The position numbers were made by a program, and so were the translations under genes. Below, piece by piece: positions 51,959-61,772 of a stretch of 64,000 bases of DNA. This stretch comes from Bacteroidota bacterium (GTDB lineage Bacteria; Bacteroidota; Bacteroidia; Palsa-965): positions 20,356 through 84,355 of the forward strand of contig PLYR01000137.1 of NCBI GenBank assembly GCA_003153435.1, written 5' to 3'. Below the pieces are notes generated by a model that was not told the DNA's origin, did no database searches, and saw nothing but the letters and a program-made list of their open reading frames with translations. Position 1 is the stretch's first letter; every line of letters starts with the position of its first letter.

Positions 51959-53644
51959 ATGAAACAATTGATCGAATGCGTCCCGAATTTCAGTGAAGGC
52001 CGGGATTTAAACATCATCCATCAGATTACACATGAAATTGAATCCGTAGAAGGGGTCAAGCTACTGAATGTGGATCCGGGCAAGGCCACGAACCGTACGG
52101 TTGTAACAATGGTTGGTTCACCTGAAGCAGTTATTGAAGCAGCATTCCGGGCCATCAAAAAAGCCGGAGAGTTGATCGACATGAGTAAACATAAAGGGGA
52201 ACATCCCCGGATGGGAGCTACCGATGTCTGCCCTCTTATCCCGATTGCGGGAATCAGTATGGAAGAAACAGCAGATTGGGCAAAGAAGCTGGGAGCCAGG
52301 GTTGGGAAAGAGCTTAACATTCCGGTGTACCTCTATGAGGCTGCGCAGAAAGACAAGGCCCGCAATAACCTCTCTGTGATTCGTGCAGGGGAATATGAAG
52401 GCTTTTTCAAAAAAATAAAGCTCCCAGAGTGGAAACCCGATTTCGGTCCGGCTGAACATTCTGTGCATTCAGGATCCACAGTAATAGGGGCCCGGGATTT
52501 TCTAGTTGCCTACAACGTAAACCTGAACACCACTTCCACCCGCAGGGCAAATGCGATTGCCTTTGATGTCAGAGAGGCCGGAAGGGTGAAAAGGGAAGGA
52601 AACCCAGTTACCGGTAAGATTGTTACCGATGCAGCTGGCAAGCCGGTGAATGTGCCGGGAACATTAAAATCGGTCAAAGCTATTGGATGGTACATTGAAG
52701 AGTATGGCATCGCACAGATTTCCATGAACCTCACTAATATCAACATCACACCTCTGCATATTGCCTTTGATGAAGTTTGTAATAAAGCTACAGAAAGGGG
52801 TATGCGGGTTACGGGGTCTGAGCTTGTTGGACTCATTCCTCTGAAATCTTTGCTGGATGCAGGCAAATACTTTTTGAGGAAACAACAACGTTCCACTGGT
52901 GTCAGTGAAAATGAACTAATCCGGATTGCCGTAAAATCACTTGGCCTGGAAGAGCTCTCTCCTTTCAAACCTCAGGAAAGGATCATTGAATATTTACTTC
53001 GGGAACCTGGGGCACAAAAGCTGGTGAATATGAATCTCGTGGCCTTTGCAGATGAAACAGCTAGTGAAAGCCCTGCTCCCGGTGGAGGTTCTATTGCAGC
53101 CTACATTGGTGCACTTGGTGTTTCCCTGGGAACGATGGTTGCGAACCTTAGCTCTCATAAACCAGGATGGGATGACCGATGGGAAGAGTTTTCTTCCCTG
53201 GCCGAAAAAGGACAAGCCTTGAAAGATGCCCTTCTGACATTGGTGGATGAAGATACCAGGGCTTTCAATAAGATTATGGAATCCTTTGCATTACCTAAAG
53301 GCACTGAAGAAGAAAAGAAAGTCCGCACTGAAGGGATTCAATCCGCAACCCGTTATGCCACGGAAGTTCCATTCCGCGTCATGCAGCTAAGTCTCGAATC
53401 CATGCCCCTGATCAAATCTATGGCAGAAAACGGAAACCCCAATTCAGTGACAGATGCCGGTGTTGGAGTACTCTGTGCCAGGAGCGCGGTCATGGGTGCC
53501 TACCTGAATGTAAGGATCAATGCTGGAGGGTTGACAGACAAAGTATTCAGCGAGGATATATTAGCTCGGGGAAAGACTATTGAAGAAAAGGCCCAGGCCA
53601 TGGAGAAGGAGATTTTAGGGATTGTGAACTCAAAGATGAAGTAA
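51959..53644 (+). CDS. ftcD: Glutamate formiminotransferase/cyclodeaminase fusion
   Basis: A 561-residue bifunctional enzyme. Residues 1-about 320 are the formiminotransferase (IECVPNFSEGRD, KHKGEHPRMGATDVCPLIPI with the catalytic histidine), and about 345-545 the cyclodeaminase (DETASESPAPGGGSIAAYIGA, TDAGVGVLCARSA). It moves the formimino group of FIGLU to tetrahydrofolate and then closes it to methenyl-THF. The fused form is like the vertebrate enzyme and occurs in several Bacteroidota. It fits with hutI upstream. Confidence 0.94.
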   Translation: MKQLIECVPNFSEGRDLNIIHQITHEIESVEGVKLLNVDPGKATNRTVVTMVGSPEAVIEAAFRAIKKAGELIDMSKHKGEHPRMGATDVCPLIPIAGISMEETADWAKKLGARVGKELNIPVYLYEAAQKDKARNNLSVIRAGEYEGFFKKIKLPEWKPDFGPAEHSVHSGSTVIGARDFLVAYNVNLNTTSTRRANAIAFDVREAGRVKREGNPVTGKIVTDAAGKPVNVPGTLKSVKAIGWYIEEYGIAQISMNLTNINITPLHIAFDEVCNKATERGMRVTGSELVGLIPLKSLLDAGKYFLRKQQRSTGVSENELIRIAVKSLGLEELSPFKPQERIIEYLLREPGAQKLVNMNLVAFADETASESPAPGGGSIAAYIGALGVSLGTMVANLSSHKPGWDDRWEEFSSLAEKGQALKDALLTLVDEDTRAFNKIMESFALPKGTEEEKKVRTEGIQSATRYATEVPFRVMQLSLESMPLIKSMAENGNPNSVTDAGVGVLCARSAVMGAYLNVRINAGGLTDKVFSEDILARGKTIEEKAQAMEKEILGIVNSKMK

Positions 53645-53753
53645 GCCCTCCTCCGCTTCAAGGCAAAAGAGCAAAAGCCAAGGAGGGAGAAACAAATTCA
53701 AGGTTGAAACGATTAGTCCACTAATCCCGTACAACTAACAATATGAAGCACTT

Positions 53754-56048
53754 ATGACCCCTATTCGGAGATCGAGAGAGTATTTGCTGAAGCATCACTT
53801 GTTTAGGAATTTTTTCTTTTCCTTCGCGTTTCGGCTATTACTCATTGACTTCAAGAAGAACCATTTCCTTCTCGTCTTCTGGGCACTCATGTTTGGTTTT
53901 GTAACTAACAACCTGGCCGCAAAATATGGAGCGCCTTTTCTCTTCCTGGGCCCTGAATACAATGATGAGCTCAATTTTCTTTCCTACTTTATCGTAGGGT
54001 TCTCCTGCGGAGGCTTTATCATGGCTTATAACATTGCTAGCTATATTAAGAATGGCTTCCGATTTCCTTTCCTCGCAACAATGGCCAACCCGTTCATGCG
54101 TTATTGCCTCAATAACTTCCTGATTCCCCTCGTCTTCGTAATTGTTTACGCAATAAATATCAATGCTTTTCTGAGAGAAGAGAATGTGTTCTCTGGATTC
54201 CAGATAGCTACTTTAATTTTAGCTTTTATCCTCGGAATTCTTTTCTTCGTCTTCATAGCTTTTACCTATTTCTTCCGGACGAATAAGGACATCTTCAAAT
54301 TGTATGGCATCATTACCAAGCCTATCAAAGACGACCGCGTCGCATTCCAACAGCGTCGGGGGACAGTATCAGGGGAACGCAATCCCTATCTGATTAAGGA
54401 AAGCCGCGACTGGTATGTCGAGACTTTCCTGACTTGGCCTCTAAAGACTAAACTCGTAAGGCCTGTGAGACATTATAAGAAAGCTATGCTTATGGCAGTG
54501 TTCCGTCAGAATCATCGCAACGCATCCTTCTTTCAGGCCATCACCATTTTCAGCCTCATAGCCCTTGGCCTTCTCCGCAATTATGCCGTGTTTGAAATTC
54601 CTGCCGGTGCCAGTTTAATCCTACTGTTTACAGTATTCCTGATGATCTTTAGCTCCCTCTACTCCTGGTTCAGAGGTTGGGCTACGGGAATTCTGGTCGT
54701 AATCATTCTCCTCGTGAACTACATGCACAAGCTTGAATTCGTGACTGGGACCAGCAAAGCTTATGGACTTGATTATACCGTTGCCCCGGCTCCATTCACA
54801 TACGCCCGGTTAAGGGCCTATGATGGGGATACCGTTCTCAGAAACAGCGATAAAGAATCCATGCTTCGGACCCTGGAGAAATGGAAGGCAAAAAACACCA
54901 CTTCCGGAGATACTTCACAGAAACCTAAGCTTGTCCTGATCAATGTAAGCGGAGGCGGACTTCGTTCTTCTCTCTGGACCTTTTATGCATTGAGTTATAT
55001 CGATAGCCTCACACAAGGCAAACTAATGAAGCATACCGAACTCATAACCGGTTCATCCGGGGGAATGGTCGGAGCGGCTTATCTGCGGGAGCTTTGTATG
55101 CAACGCGAAGAGAACCAGATCAAGAGATACATAAACAGCACTTACATAAACTCCATTTCGAAAGATATCCTGAATCCGATCGCGTTTTCATTGGCCACCA
55201 GCGAATGGTTTATACACCTCCAGCGATTCAAGGTCGGCAAACAATCCTTTGTAAAAGATCGTGGCTATGCCCTGGAAAGCAAACTGAACGAGAACACAAA
55301 AGTGTTTGAAGGCAAAACCCTTGGTTATTATGCAACTCCCGAAGCAAATGCCGAAATCCCGATGATGATCTTTTCCCCTTCTATTGTAAACGATGGAAGG
55401 AAGCTGATGATCTCCCCTCAGGGAATTTCTTACCTTACCCAGAACATCCCCTCCAGGAATATTGATGCTAAACAACTCAACAACTCAATAGAATACACCC
55501 GATTCTTTTCGGCGCAGGATCCTTTAAATACTTTATTCACCAGCGTATTGAGAATGAGTGCAACCTTTCCATATATCTCTCCCTTGGTGTTGCTCCCAAG
55601 CAATCCCAGAATAGAAGTGATGGATGCAGGACTCCGTGACAACTTCGGGCTTGAAACGACCTTAAGATTCATGGAAGTGTTCAATGACTGGATTGCCAAA
55701 AACACAAGCGGAGTGATGATTATCCAGCTTCGGGATAAGCATATGGAAGCCCCCATCGACGATGATCCTCCTCCTACCCTGTTCCAGTCCCTTTCAAGCC
55801 CAATGGGTAGCTTCTACGGAAATTTGTTTCTCGTACAGGACCTGAACCAGAATCTTGAATTGCAGTCGGCCGACAAATGGCTGAAATTTAAAGTGAATAT
55901 CCTCAGGTTAGAACTACAGAATGAAACAAATGATCATATCTCTCTTTCCTGGCACCTTACTCATAAAGAAAAACGGAAAGTATTCCATTCGCTGGAGCAG
56001 CCGGAGAATCAGGCTTCGGTTAAAAAGATTTCGCAGTTACTGGAGTGA
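53754..56048 (+). CDS. Multi-pass membrane patatin-like lipase
   Basis: A 764-residue protein. Residues 30-350 hold about eight membrane helices; residues about 385-764 form a patatin domain. The oxyanion loop is NVSGGGLRSSLW, the nucleophile elbow is TGSSGGMVG with S435, and the catalytic aspartate is D624 in VMDAGLRDN (DAG instead of DGG). Patatins hydrolyse acyl chains of phospholipids; this one may work on the inner membrane's cytoplasmic face, whereas type IX-linked patatins are secreted. It stands alone, 110 bases after ftcD. Confidence 0.85.
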   Translation: MTPIRRSREYLLKHHLFRNFFFSFAFRLLLIDFKKNHFLLVFWALMFGFVTNNLAAKYGAPFLFLGPEYNDELNFLSYFIVGFSCGGFIMAYNIASYIKNGFRFPFLATMANPFMRYCLNNFLIPLVFVIVYAININAFLREENVFSGFQIATLILAFILGILFFVFIAFTYFFRTNKDIFKLYGIITKPIKDDRVAFQQRRGTVSGERNPYLIKESRDWYVETFLTWPLKTKLVRPVRHYKKAMLMAVFRQNHRNASFFQAITIFSLIALGLLRNYAVFEIPAGASLILLFTVFLMIFSSLYSWFRGWATGILVVIILLVNYMHKLEFVTGTSKAYGLDYTVAPAPFTYARLRAYDGDTVLRNSDKESMLRTLEKWKAKNTTSGDTSQKPKLVLINVSGGGLRSSLWTFYALSYIDSLTQGKLMKHTELITGSSGGMVGAAYLRELCMQREENQIKRYINSTYINSISKDILNPIAFSLATSEWFIHLQRFKVGKQSFVKDRGYALESKLNENTKVFEGKTLGYYATPEANAEIPMMIFSPSIVNDGRKLMISPQGISYLTQNIPSRNIDAKQLNNSIEYTRFFSAQDPLNTLFTSVLRMSATFPYISPLVLLPSNPRIEVMDAGLRDNFGLETTLRFMEVFNDWIAKNTSGVMIIQLRDKHMEAPIDDDPPPTLFQSLSSPMGSFYGNLFLVQDLNQNLELQSADKWLKFKVNILRLELQNETNDHISLSWHLTHKEKRKVFHSLEQPENQASVKKISQLLE

Positions 56049-56060
56049 TTACGGTTGGAA

Positions 56061-56891
56061 CTAAACCAAATGAATCCCATCCTCTTTCAACTCAATCGTC
56101 TTGCGCCGATATAAGGCCCCTACCGCCTTCTTAAATGTCTTCTTACTCATCTGTAACTTGGCAGTAATCTCCTCCGGGGAACTGTTATCACTCAAGGCCA
56201 GAAACCCTCCGTTGCTTTTTAGTAGATCAAGTATTCTTTTGGATGTTGGGTCTATCGCTTCATATCCGGGTTTCTGAATGATGACATCAATCTTATGATC
56301 TTCCCGGATATTCTTGATCCAGGCTTTTAAACGATATCCGGGCTTTACTTCGGAAAAAATTTCATTGTCATAAATCAGACCTTTATGTTTCCCATTGATG
56401 ATGACATTATAACCCAGATCTGTTTTTTCCCAAATCAGTATCTCCACTTCATCACCAGTCCTGACCGTTAATTTCTCGTTATCAAGGAAACGGTTTAGAC
56501 GAGCAGAACCTGTGAGTCTGTTTGTTTGATCATCGATATACATGAACACAACATAGGAACGGCCTTCCTCCATCTTTTTGTTCTGTTCCCTAAAGGGAAC
56601 AAAAAGGTGTTTCTCCAGTCCCCAATCCATAAAGGCCGCAATTTCATTCACCATCACTGTACGCAGTAATGCAAAACCGTGGAGTCTTATTTTGGGTGTT
56701 TCGGTAGTGGCTACAAGCCGGTCTTCACTATCCAGGTAAATAAACACCTTTAACTTATCTCCAACTTTCGTTCCTTCCGGGATGTATTTTCCAGGCAGCA
56801 AGACATCATTTCCCTCCCCGTCACCCAGGAACAAACCGCTAGATGTATCCCGGAGCACTTCCAGTTCATTGTATTCTCCTGTTCTTATCAT
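56061..56891 (-). CDS. cvfB: CvfB-like S1-domain RNA-binding protein
   Basis: A 276-residue protein of the CvfB/YitL family: repeated S1-like OB-fold segments (GLFLGDGEGNDVLLPGKYIPEG, EVEILIWEKTDLGYNVIINGKHKGLI with the KPGYRLKAWIKNIRED following) and a C-terminal winged helix (KRILDLLKSNGGFLALSDNS, MSKKTFKKAVGALYRRKTI). Such proteins bind RNA and affect post-transcriptional expression of virulence or other genes. It lies 9 bases after the VF530 gene, so the two share a transcript from a promoter at 57125. Confidence 0.92.
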   Translation of the reverse strand: MIRTGEYNELEVLRDTSSGLFLGDGEGNDVLLPGKYIPEGTKVGDKLKVFIYLDSEDRLVATTETPKIRLHGFALLRTVMVNEIAAFMDWGLEKHLFVPFREQNKKMEEGRSYVVFMYIDDQTNRLTGSARLNRFLDNEKLTVRTGDEVEILIWEKTDLGYNVIINGKHKGLIYDNEIFSEVKPGYRLKAWIKNIREDHKIDVIIQKPGYEAIDPTSKRILDLLKSNGGFLALSDNSSPEEITAKLQMSKKTFKKAVGALYRRKTIELKEDGIHLV

Positions 56892-56900
56892 TTCTTCTGT

Positions 56901-57119
56901 TTAGTATTGACTGATCTGCTCATACAACTCCTCCACCTTCTTTCTGGCCCAAGGAGTTTTCCTGAGGAACTTAAGACTGGAAGAAATGCTTGGATTTTCC
57001 TTGAAGCAATTAATCTTGATAAAATAACCCAATTTTTCCCAACCGTAGTATTTCACCAGTTCGTTAAGGATTCCTTCAAGCGTTTTACCATGCAAAGGGT
57101 TATTTTTCTGGAGATCCAT
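56901..57119 (-). CDS. VF530/DUF2132 family small protein
   Basis: A 72-residue protein from ATG 57119: [20 protein letters not shown] and [28 protein letters not shown] are the VF530 (DUF2132) signature. Structures of the family suggest DNA binding, but the role is unknown. A GTG two codons upstream would lie inside the promoter box (57125-57132), so ATG 57119 is the start. The box is 5 bases from the ATG, a leaderless layout. The cvfB-like gene follows after 9 bases. Confidence 0.85.
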   Translation of the reverse strand: MDLQKNNPLHGKTLEGILNELVKYYGWEKLGYFIKINCFKENPSISSSLKFLRKTPWARKKVEELYEQISQY

Positions 57120-57124
57120 GGACA

Positions 57125-57132
57125 CAAAGATA
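57125..57132 (-). promoter_or_regulatory. -7 promoter box of VF530-cvfB
   Basis: Reverse-strand TATCTTTG matches TAnnTTTG, 5 bases before the ATG at 57119. It decides the start of the gene, since a GTG start would overlap the box. Confidence 0.5.
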
Positions 57133-57137
57133 CATAT

Positions 57138-57176
57138 AAAAAAAAATCACCCCTTCCACTAAAGTAGAAGGGGTGA
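57138..57176 (-). terminator. Terminator of the lipoprotein gene at 57200
   Basis: On the reverse strand TCACCCCTTC (57176-57167) pairs with GAAGGGGTGA (57156-57147) and is followed by nine T. It lies 24 bases after the stop codon at 57200. Confidence 0.9.
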
Positions 57177-57199
57177 CCTACTAACAGAACCAATTATTC

Positions 57200-58123
57200 T
57201 TAAAGGGTGAAGTGTGTGGTAACACCATTCACGGTTATTGTAGCATCGAGGTCGCAAGTCCCGTTTCCGTAATCGATAACACGGGTTGGGTGGCCGGCAG
57301 GTGTGAAATCAAGTGTACCCTGGATCAATGGAACAAATCCAGAGATGTTGCACTGTCCGAAATCACGAATCAGCTGGCTGACAACGCTTGCAGAAAATGT
57401 ATTACCGTTTGCAGAAGTTCCATTGGCACTACCAGTCAAACCAACTCGAGCTTTGCTCCATGTGATAGGACGCATGGAACCGGTACCGCTTCCATGATAA
57501 ATAGAAGTATCACTGGTATTCAGCAAAGTCTTGGTACGGTTACAGTTCCAGTTGATGGTTCCTCCACTTGGTCTTACAATATTTACATCCGCAGCTATTG
57601 ACCATGTTTCGTTGGTTACAGCAGGATTGAAGCCGGTTGGAGTTGTATTCGTGATCGTCTTGTTCACCACGTTTACTTGGAAACCGTTAACGACATAATT
57701 GCTGGTTGTAACTGTACAGCTAAAGCCAGGATCACGGTAGTGAACAGCTCCAGGAGCGCTTCCGGAATAGTTAATGATAATACTTCCGGTGCGTGTTTTC
57801 CCATCGAGACAAGCTGATCCATTGAATGTAATGGTGATGATCTGGCCGGAACGTGTCACTGTTGCGCAACTTAATCCACATATAGCACCTCCTTCATAGT
57901 CTGAAGTAGATCGATAGCTTGCAAGTCCTGATGTACCGTCAGAAGATTGAGCAGCAATTGCAGTCATATCGGAGACGATATGCTCAGCAGTATTGTTATC
58001 GGTCGCTGTGCTCGTTTCTTCATTTGTTGTTGTTGTTGTAGAGCTTTTTTTACAGGAGGAAACGGTCAAACCGATCACTGCTGCTACGGCCAGGGCAGCC
58101 AGGGCCCATTTGTTCTTTTTCAT
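57200..58123 (-). CDS. Lipoprotein, function unknown
   Basis: A 307-residue lipoprotein: hydrophobic signal and lipobox VSSC (C24), then a Ser/Thr-rich spacer (KSSTTTTTNEETST). The remainder is a beta-rich extracytoplasmic domain with paired cysteines (GAICGLSCATVTRSG, GSACLDGKTRTG, SCTVTT, NCNRTKT, QCNISG, TCDLDA) that likely form disulfides. No family is recognised. A similar make-up is seen in large Bacteroidota lipoprotein families of unknown role. It is monocistronic with a clean terminator. Confidence 0.75.
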   Translation of the reverse strand: MKKNKWALAALAVAAVIGLTVSSCKKSSTTTTTNEETSTATDNNTAEHIVSDMTAIAAQSSDGTSGLASYRSTSDYEGGAICGLSCATVTRSGQIITITFNGSACLDGKTRTGSIIINYSGSAPGAVHYRDPGFSCTVTTSNYVVNGFQVNVVNKTITNTTPTGFNPAVTNETWSIAADVNIVRPSGGTINWNCNRTKTLLNTSDTSIYHGSGTGSMRPITWSKARVGLTGSANGTSANGNTFSASVVSQLIRDFGQCNISGFVPLIQGTLDFTPAGHPTRVIDYGNGTCDLDATITVNGVTTHFTL

Positions 58124-58345
58124 TGGTAAGGAGGATTAGGGTTTAAATGTTTGTTTTCCAGATTTGTCTTTATGACCTATGTATCTGTCGAAAGTTTAAT
58201 GAATTTTAAGATTAACTTACAACTAACTGAATTACAGTATGTTTTAATTGTATTTGTAAAGAATAAAAAATGATTTTGGGTCAGATATCCAAATATAAGT
58301 AAAACAAGAGAAAAAGAAAAAGTTTCAAGAAAGCTTAACAAATCG

Positions 58346-61300
58346 TTAAATCCGGATTCCGATGACCAAAATATCATCCACCTGATCGGCTGCGCCTTGC
58401 CAGGCAACAATGGCCTTATTAAGTTCAGCTCCTTGTTCTTCCATAGGCAGTTTCTGAATACTTAGGAGATGATCTTTGAACCGTTTTCTCATATACTTCT
58501 TTCCTCCTGCTCCTCCGAATTGGTCAGCATAACCATCTGAGAAAATATAGATACTGTCTCCTTCTTCCAGATTCATCTCATTGTTTTTAAAATGGCTCTG
58601 ATGATCACTGATGCCGATCGGGAATTTATCTCCTTTTATTTCTGTTAGTTCATTTTTTCTGATTAGGAATAACGGATTATAAGCTCCTGCGTATTCTAAT
58701 TTTTTATTTTTCAAATCAATGCTGCAAAGGGAGATATCCATTCCATCTTTGTTTTCGCCTTCAGCGCCTTTCTGTTTAAGAGCTTTGATAATACCTTCCC
58801 GCAATTCATCCAATATCCTGGCAGGCTCCTGAATACTTTTATCATTTACAATTTCATTCAGCAATGCATTTCCGATCATCGATGTAAATGCACCGGGAAC
58901 ACCATGCCCTGTACAGTCAGCGGCAGCAATAAGAGTGCGGTCGTTCTTTTCAGAGAGCCAATAGAAATCACCGCTCACTATATCCTTGGGCTTAAATAAA
59001 ATAAAGCTGTGTGGAAAGAGTGATTTGAAGTTTTCCCGGGTAGGCAGAATAGCTTCCTGGATCCGTTTAGCGTAATTGATGCTATCGGTGATGTCTTTAT
59101 TTTTCAATTCAATCACTTCCTTCTGCTTGACAACTTCAGCAGTCCGTTCCTGAATAATATTCCTTAAGCCTCTGGTTGAGATAATAACCGCCCCGTAAAC
59201 AAAACCGATAAAAAACAGGACGTAGGCTATATAGGCCCAGACGGTGCGATACCAGGGAGCGAGGACGGTAAATTCATAAATAGCTTCCCGACTCTCGTGC
59301 CCAAACATATTGATCGCCTTAACCCGAAAATGATACTTCCCTTCAGGCAGGTTGGTATATACAGCCTTACTTTCATTTTTCCAACCGCTCCATTGCTTAT
59401 CGAATCCTTCCAAAAAGTAGCTGAAGCGGGTTGCCGTTTCATCTTCGAAGTTAGGTGCCGAGAAAAGAAAGGTAAAGGAGTTGAACGAATAATGCAGTTT
59501 CGGTTTGAGGGCTTCAGGCTGAAGTAAAGTTATGAATCCGTTATCGTCAAAATTAGTACCTGAAAAGATCACAGAATCCTTACCGAGGATAACTTTGCGC
59601 ACGAGGGCCTGATAATCCCAGTCATAGTTCTTCGAAATTTTTTCATCATACCTGAAAAGCCCATCCTGATTCCCCAGCCATGTTACCCCATCGGCTTCAT
59701 GAAAGATAGAAAGGGTGATATTCTGGGACAATCCCATAAAGGGCTTGCTCACCCACTCCGGTTTTGATCTCCCACTTGGATCCCGGTGAATGTAACCTAT
59801 TTCAAAATGATTGTCTCTCTGAGAAACAGTAACCATCCATATATTACCATGACTATCCTGGGAAATTCTGAAGATTCCTGTAAGCCCTTTGGAGAATCGC
59901 TTTCCAAGGGATGAATCAGGATAAAAGTGGTTTCCTGATAATGTATAGAGACCGTGAAGTGTAGCGAAATAATGCTTTCCGGAAATGTTTTTAATATAGG
60001 CTTTATCATCAGGCAGTCCGTCTTTTGTGGTGTAGCGCTGGAGTTCCAGATTTTTAAATTCATGATTTTGAATAGTGAATTTCACCTTCTCAACTCCCGG
60101 CCCATTATTTCCAAGCCAGAGGGTTCCATCAGGATCCTCATCAATAGTCCGGATTTGATCTGTTATCTCAGCAATCTCCCCTTCAGAAATCCATTTGCCT
60201 TCAGACCAGTATATCGATTTCATGCCCTTTGTCAATCCAATGAAGATCCGATTAGGGTCCTTTTCCGAACGGTGCAAAACGTAGGAATCATCATTATTCA
60301 CAAGAGAGATCTTATTGTCTTCAACCTGATAGACACCCAAGTTGGAAGCGACAAGTAGTAAACTCCTTGAACCAGCAGTAAAAGAAAGGAGATCTCCACA
60401 TTCAGCAGAAATTCCAGGCAATTTCTCAAAACGGGCATGTTCAATGATTTTTCCTTCTGAATTTTTTTCTGGAATCACCAAGGAATACAAACCGATGTTT
60501 GTTACGGCATATATCTTGCCTTCATGCCTCAAGGTCGCTTCGACTGCTCCTTCCAGTCCATTATGATCGTTGAATCGGGTAATCGGGGAATTAATATCAG
60601 CCCTGGCAATTCCGTTATTGGTAGCCAGCCAGAGTTTCTGCTGTGCATCCAGAAACTGTCCGTGGATCGAAGCATCTGGTAATCCGTTCTTCTTGCTGAG
60701 TTCCTGACTCAGGTCGCCGGCACTATCGAGCACCACAATCCCAGACCCCAATGTGCCTATAGAAATGCTTTTGTGATTAATTGAAATTCCGTTGTAGATA
60801 GAATTGTGTTCCAGGTAATCATCTATCCCCGTATGAAAAGAAGTGACTTTGGTAATTTGATCTGAACTTTCCACGCCATTCATCCCCGATTTAATAAAGC
60901 CCGGTTTCATCACAAAGAGACCATGACCCTGGGTATTGAGCAGGATCTCGGACTGACGATAAGGAAGCATGAAATATATTTTTTCTTTAGCGAAGAGCTC
61001 TCCTCCCTGGATCAGGCAGAGACTGGTATCTTTTACAACCATCAGCCCTACTTCCCGTTGACGTACATAGATTGTTGAATTCAGGTAGAACATCAGATGG
61101 AAGGATGTTTTTGCTTTCCAGACTTTCATCTTTTTCCCATCCCATCTGATTAATTTATTGGAGGTCTGAAAATAAACACTCCCATCAGCCACTGCAAAAC
61201 AAGTCCACACTTCATTAAATTCCCGGTCTTTTACACTAAGCTGTGGGAGTAATGACCTGAATCTGAGCTTTCCGATGGAATCGGGACTGAGGTACCCGAT

Positions 61301-61615
61301 CTCTCCGGTTCCACCCACATAAATAATTCCTTCATTACTAAGGGAGAGTGAATGGACGGGAGATTCTTCAGGGGTGAGGATGGCATTCCATGTTCTTCCA
61401 TCATATTCCAATACTCCGCTGTTATTTCCCACATAAATAACCCCGCGTTTATCCTGAACTATCGCAAAATTCTGAGGAACGAGGTTATAGTCTTTAGGAG
61501 AAAAACTTCGGATATCCAGCAATCCAGTTTCATTTCCATGCTGAGCATAGAGAAATATAGGTAAGAAAAGAAAAACATAAGCACTCAGAAAAAGTACTTC
61601 TCTGATTCGTTTCAT
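58346..61615 (-). CDS. Propeller-Y_Y_Y sensor with SpoIIE phosphatase
   Basis: A 1089-residue transmembrane receptor. A signal peptide (LSAYVFLFLPIFLYAQ) leads into a periplasmic Reg_prop propeller (about 30-690; repeated motifs such as IYVGNNSGVLEYDGRTW and LWLATNNGIARADINS), then a Y_Y_Y domain (about 705-770), one membrane helix (about 775-797, WAYIAYVLFFIGFVYGAVII), a coiled coil, and a SpoIIE-type PP2C phosphatase (about 860-1089). Metal sites are in IVSGDFYWLS, AAADCTGHGVPGAFTSM, SDGYADQFGG and DDILVIGI. Instead of a kinase, the output removes phosphate from serine/threonine, likely on an anti-sigma antagonist, a partner not in the window. Confidence 0.92.
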   Translation of the reverse strand: MKRIREVLFLSAYVFLFLPIFLYAQHGNETGLLDIRSFSPKDYNLVPQNFAIVQDKRGVIYVGNNSGVLEYDGRTWNAILTPEESPVHSLSLSNEGIIYVGGTGEIGYLSPDSIGKLRFRSLLPQLSVKDREFNEVWTCFAVADGSVYFQTSNKLIRWDGKKMKVWKAKTSFHLMFYLNSTIYVRQREVGLMVVKDTSLCLIQGGELFAKEKIYFMLPYRQSEILLNTQGHGLFVMKPGFIKSGMNGVESSDQITKVTSFHTGIDDYLEHNSIYNGISINHKSISIGTLGSGIVVLDSAGDLSQELSKKNGLPDASIHGQFLDAQQKLWLATNNGIARADINSPITRFNDHNGLEGAVEATLRHEGKIYAVTNIGLYSLVIPEKNSEGKIIEHARFEKLPGISAECGDLLSFTAGSRSLLLVASNLGVYQVEDNKISLVNNDDSYVLHRSEKDPNRIFIGLTKGMKSIYWSEGKWISEGEIAEITDQIRTIDEDPDGTLWLGNNGPGVEKVKFTIQNHEFKNLELQRYTTKDGLPDDKAYIKNISGKHYFATLHGLYTLSGNHFYPDSSLGKRFSKGLTGIFRISQDSHGNIWMVTVSQRDNHFEIGYIHRDPSGRSKPEWVSKPFMGLSQNITLSIFHEADGVTWLGNQDGLFRYDEKISKNYDWDYQALVRKVILGKDSVIFSGTNFDDNGFITLLQPEALKPKLHYSFNSFTFLFSAPNFEDETATRFSYFLEGFDKQWSGWKNESKAVYTNLPEGKYHFRVKAINMFGHESREAIYEFTVLAPWYRTVWAYIAYVLFFIGFVYGAVIISTRGLRNIIQERTAEVVKQKEVIELKNKDITDSINYAKRIQEAILPTRENFKSLFPHSFILFKPKDIVSGDFYWLSEKNDRTLIAAADCTGHGVPGAFTSMIGNALLNEIVNDKSIQEPARILDELREGIIKALKQKGAEGENKDGMDISLCSIDLKNKKLEYAGAYNPLFLIRKNELTEIKGDKFPIGISDHQSHFKNNEMNLEEGDSIYIFSDGYADQFGGAGGKKYMRKRFKDHLLSIQKLPMEEQGAELNKAIVAWQGAADQVDDILVIGIRI

Positions 61616-61710
61616 TAAAACATCATTTTATTCAGATGAATCCTAACATCCGGAAGTGCCGGGTTTTCAATAGCGAATATAGGGAATCTTACGGTCGTAA
61701 AAGAAAAAAA

Positions 61711-61753
61711 CCCCTGAAGTGAGGCCGCCAACCGGCGGGATCTGCTTCAGGGG
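61711..61753 (-). terminator. Terminator of the SprB-repeat gene
   Basis: On the reverse strand CCCCTGAAG (61753-61745) pairs with CTTCAGGGG (61719-61711) with an inner hairpin CCGCCGG/CCGGCGG-like, followed by a T-rich tract (61710-61704). It lies 19 bases after the stop at 61773. Confidence 0.85.
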
Positions 61754-61772
61754 CTTAATTGAGGAATATTAA

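Noticed and set aside
53645-53690. Terminator after ftcD
   Set aside because: CCCTCCT pairs with AGGAGGG but with interior mismatches and no T-run, so it is not listed as a feature.
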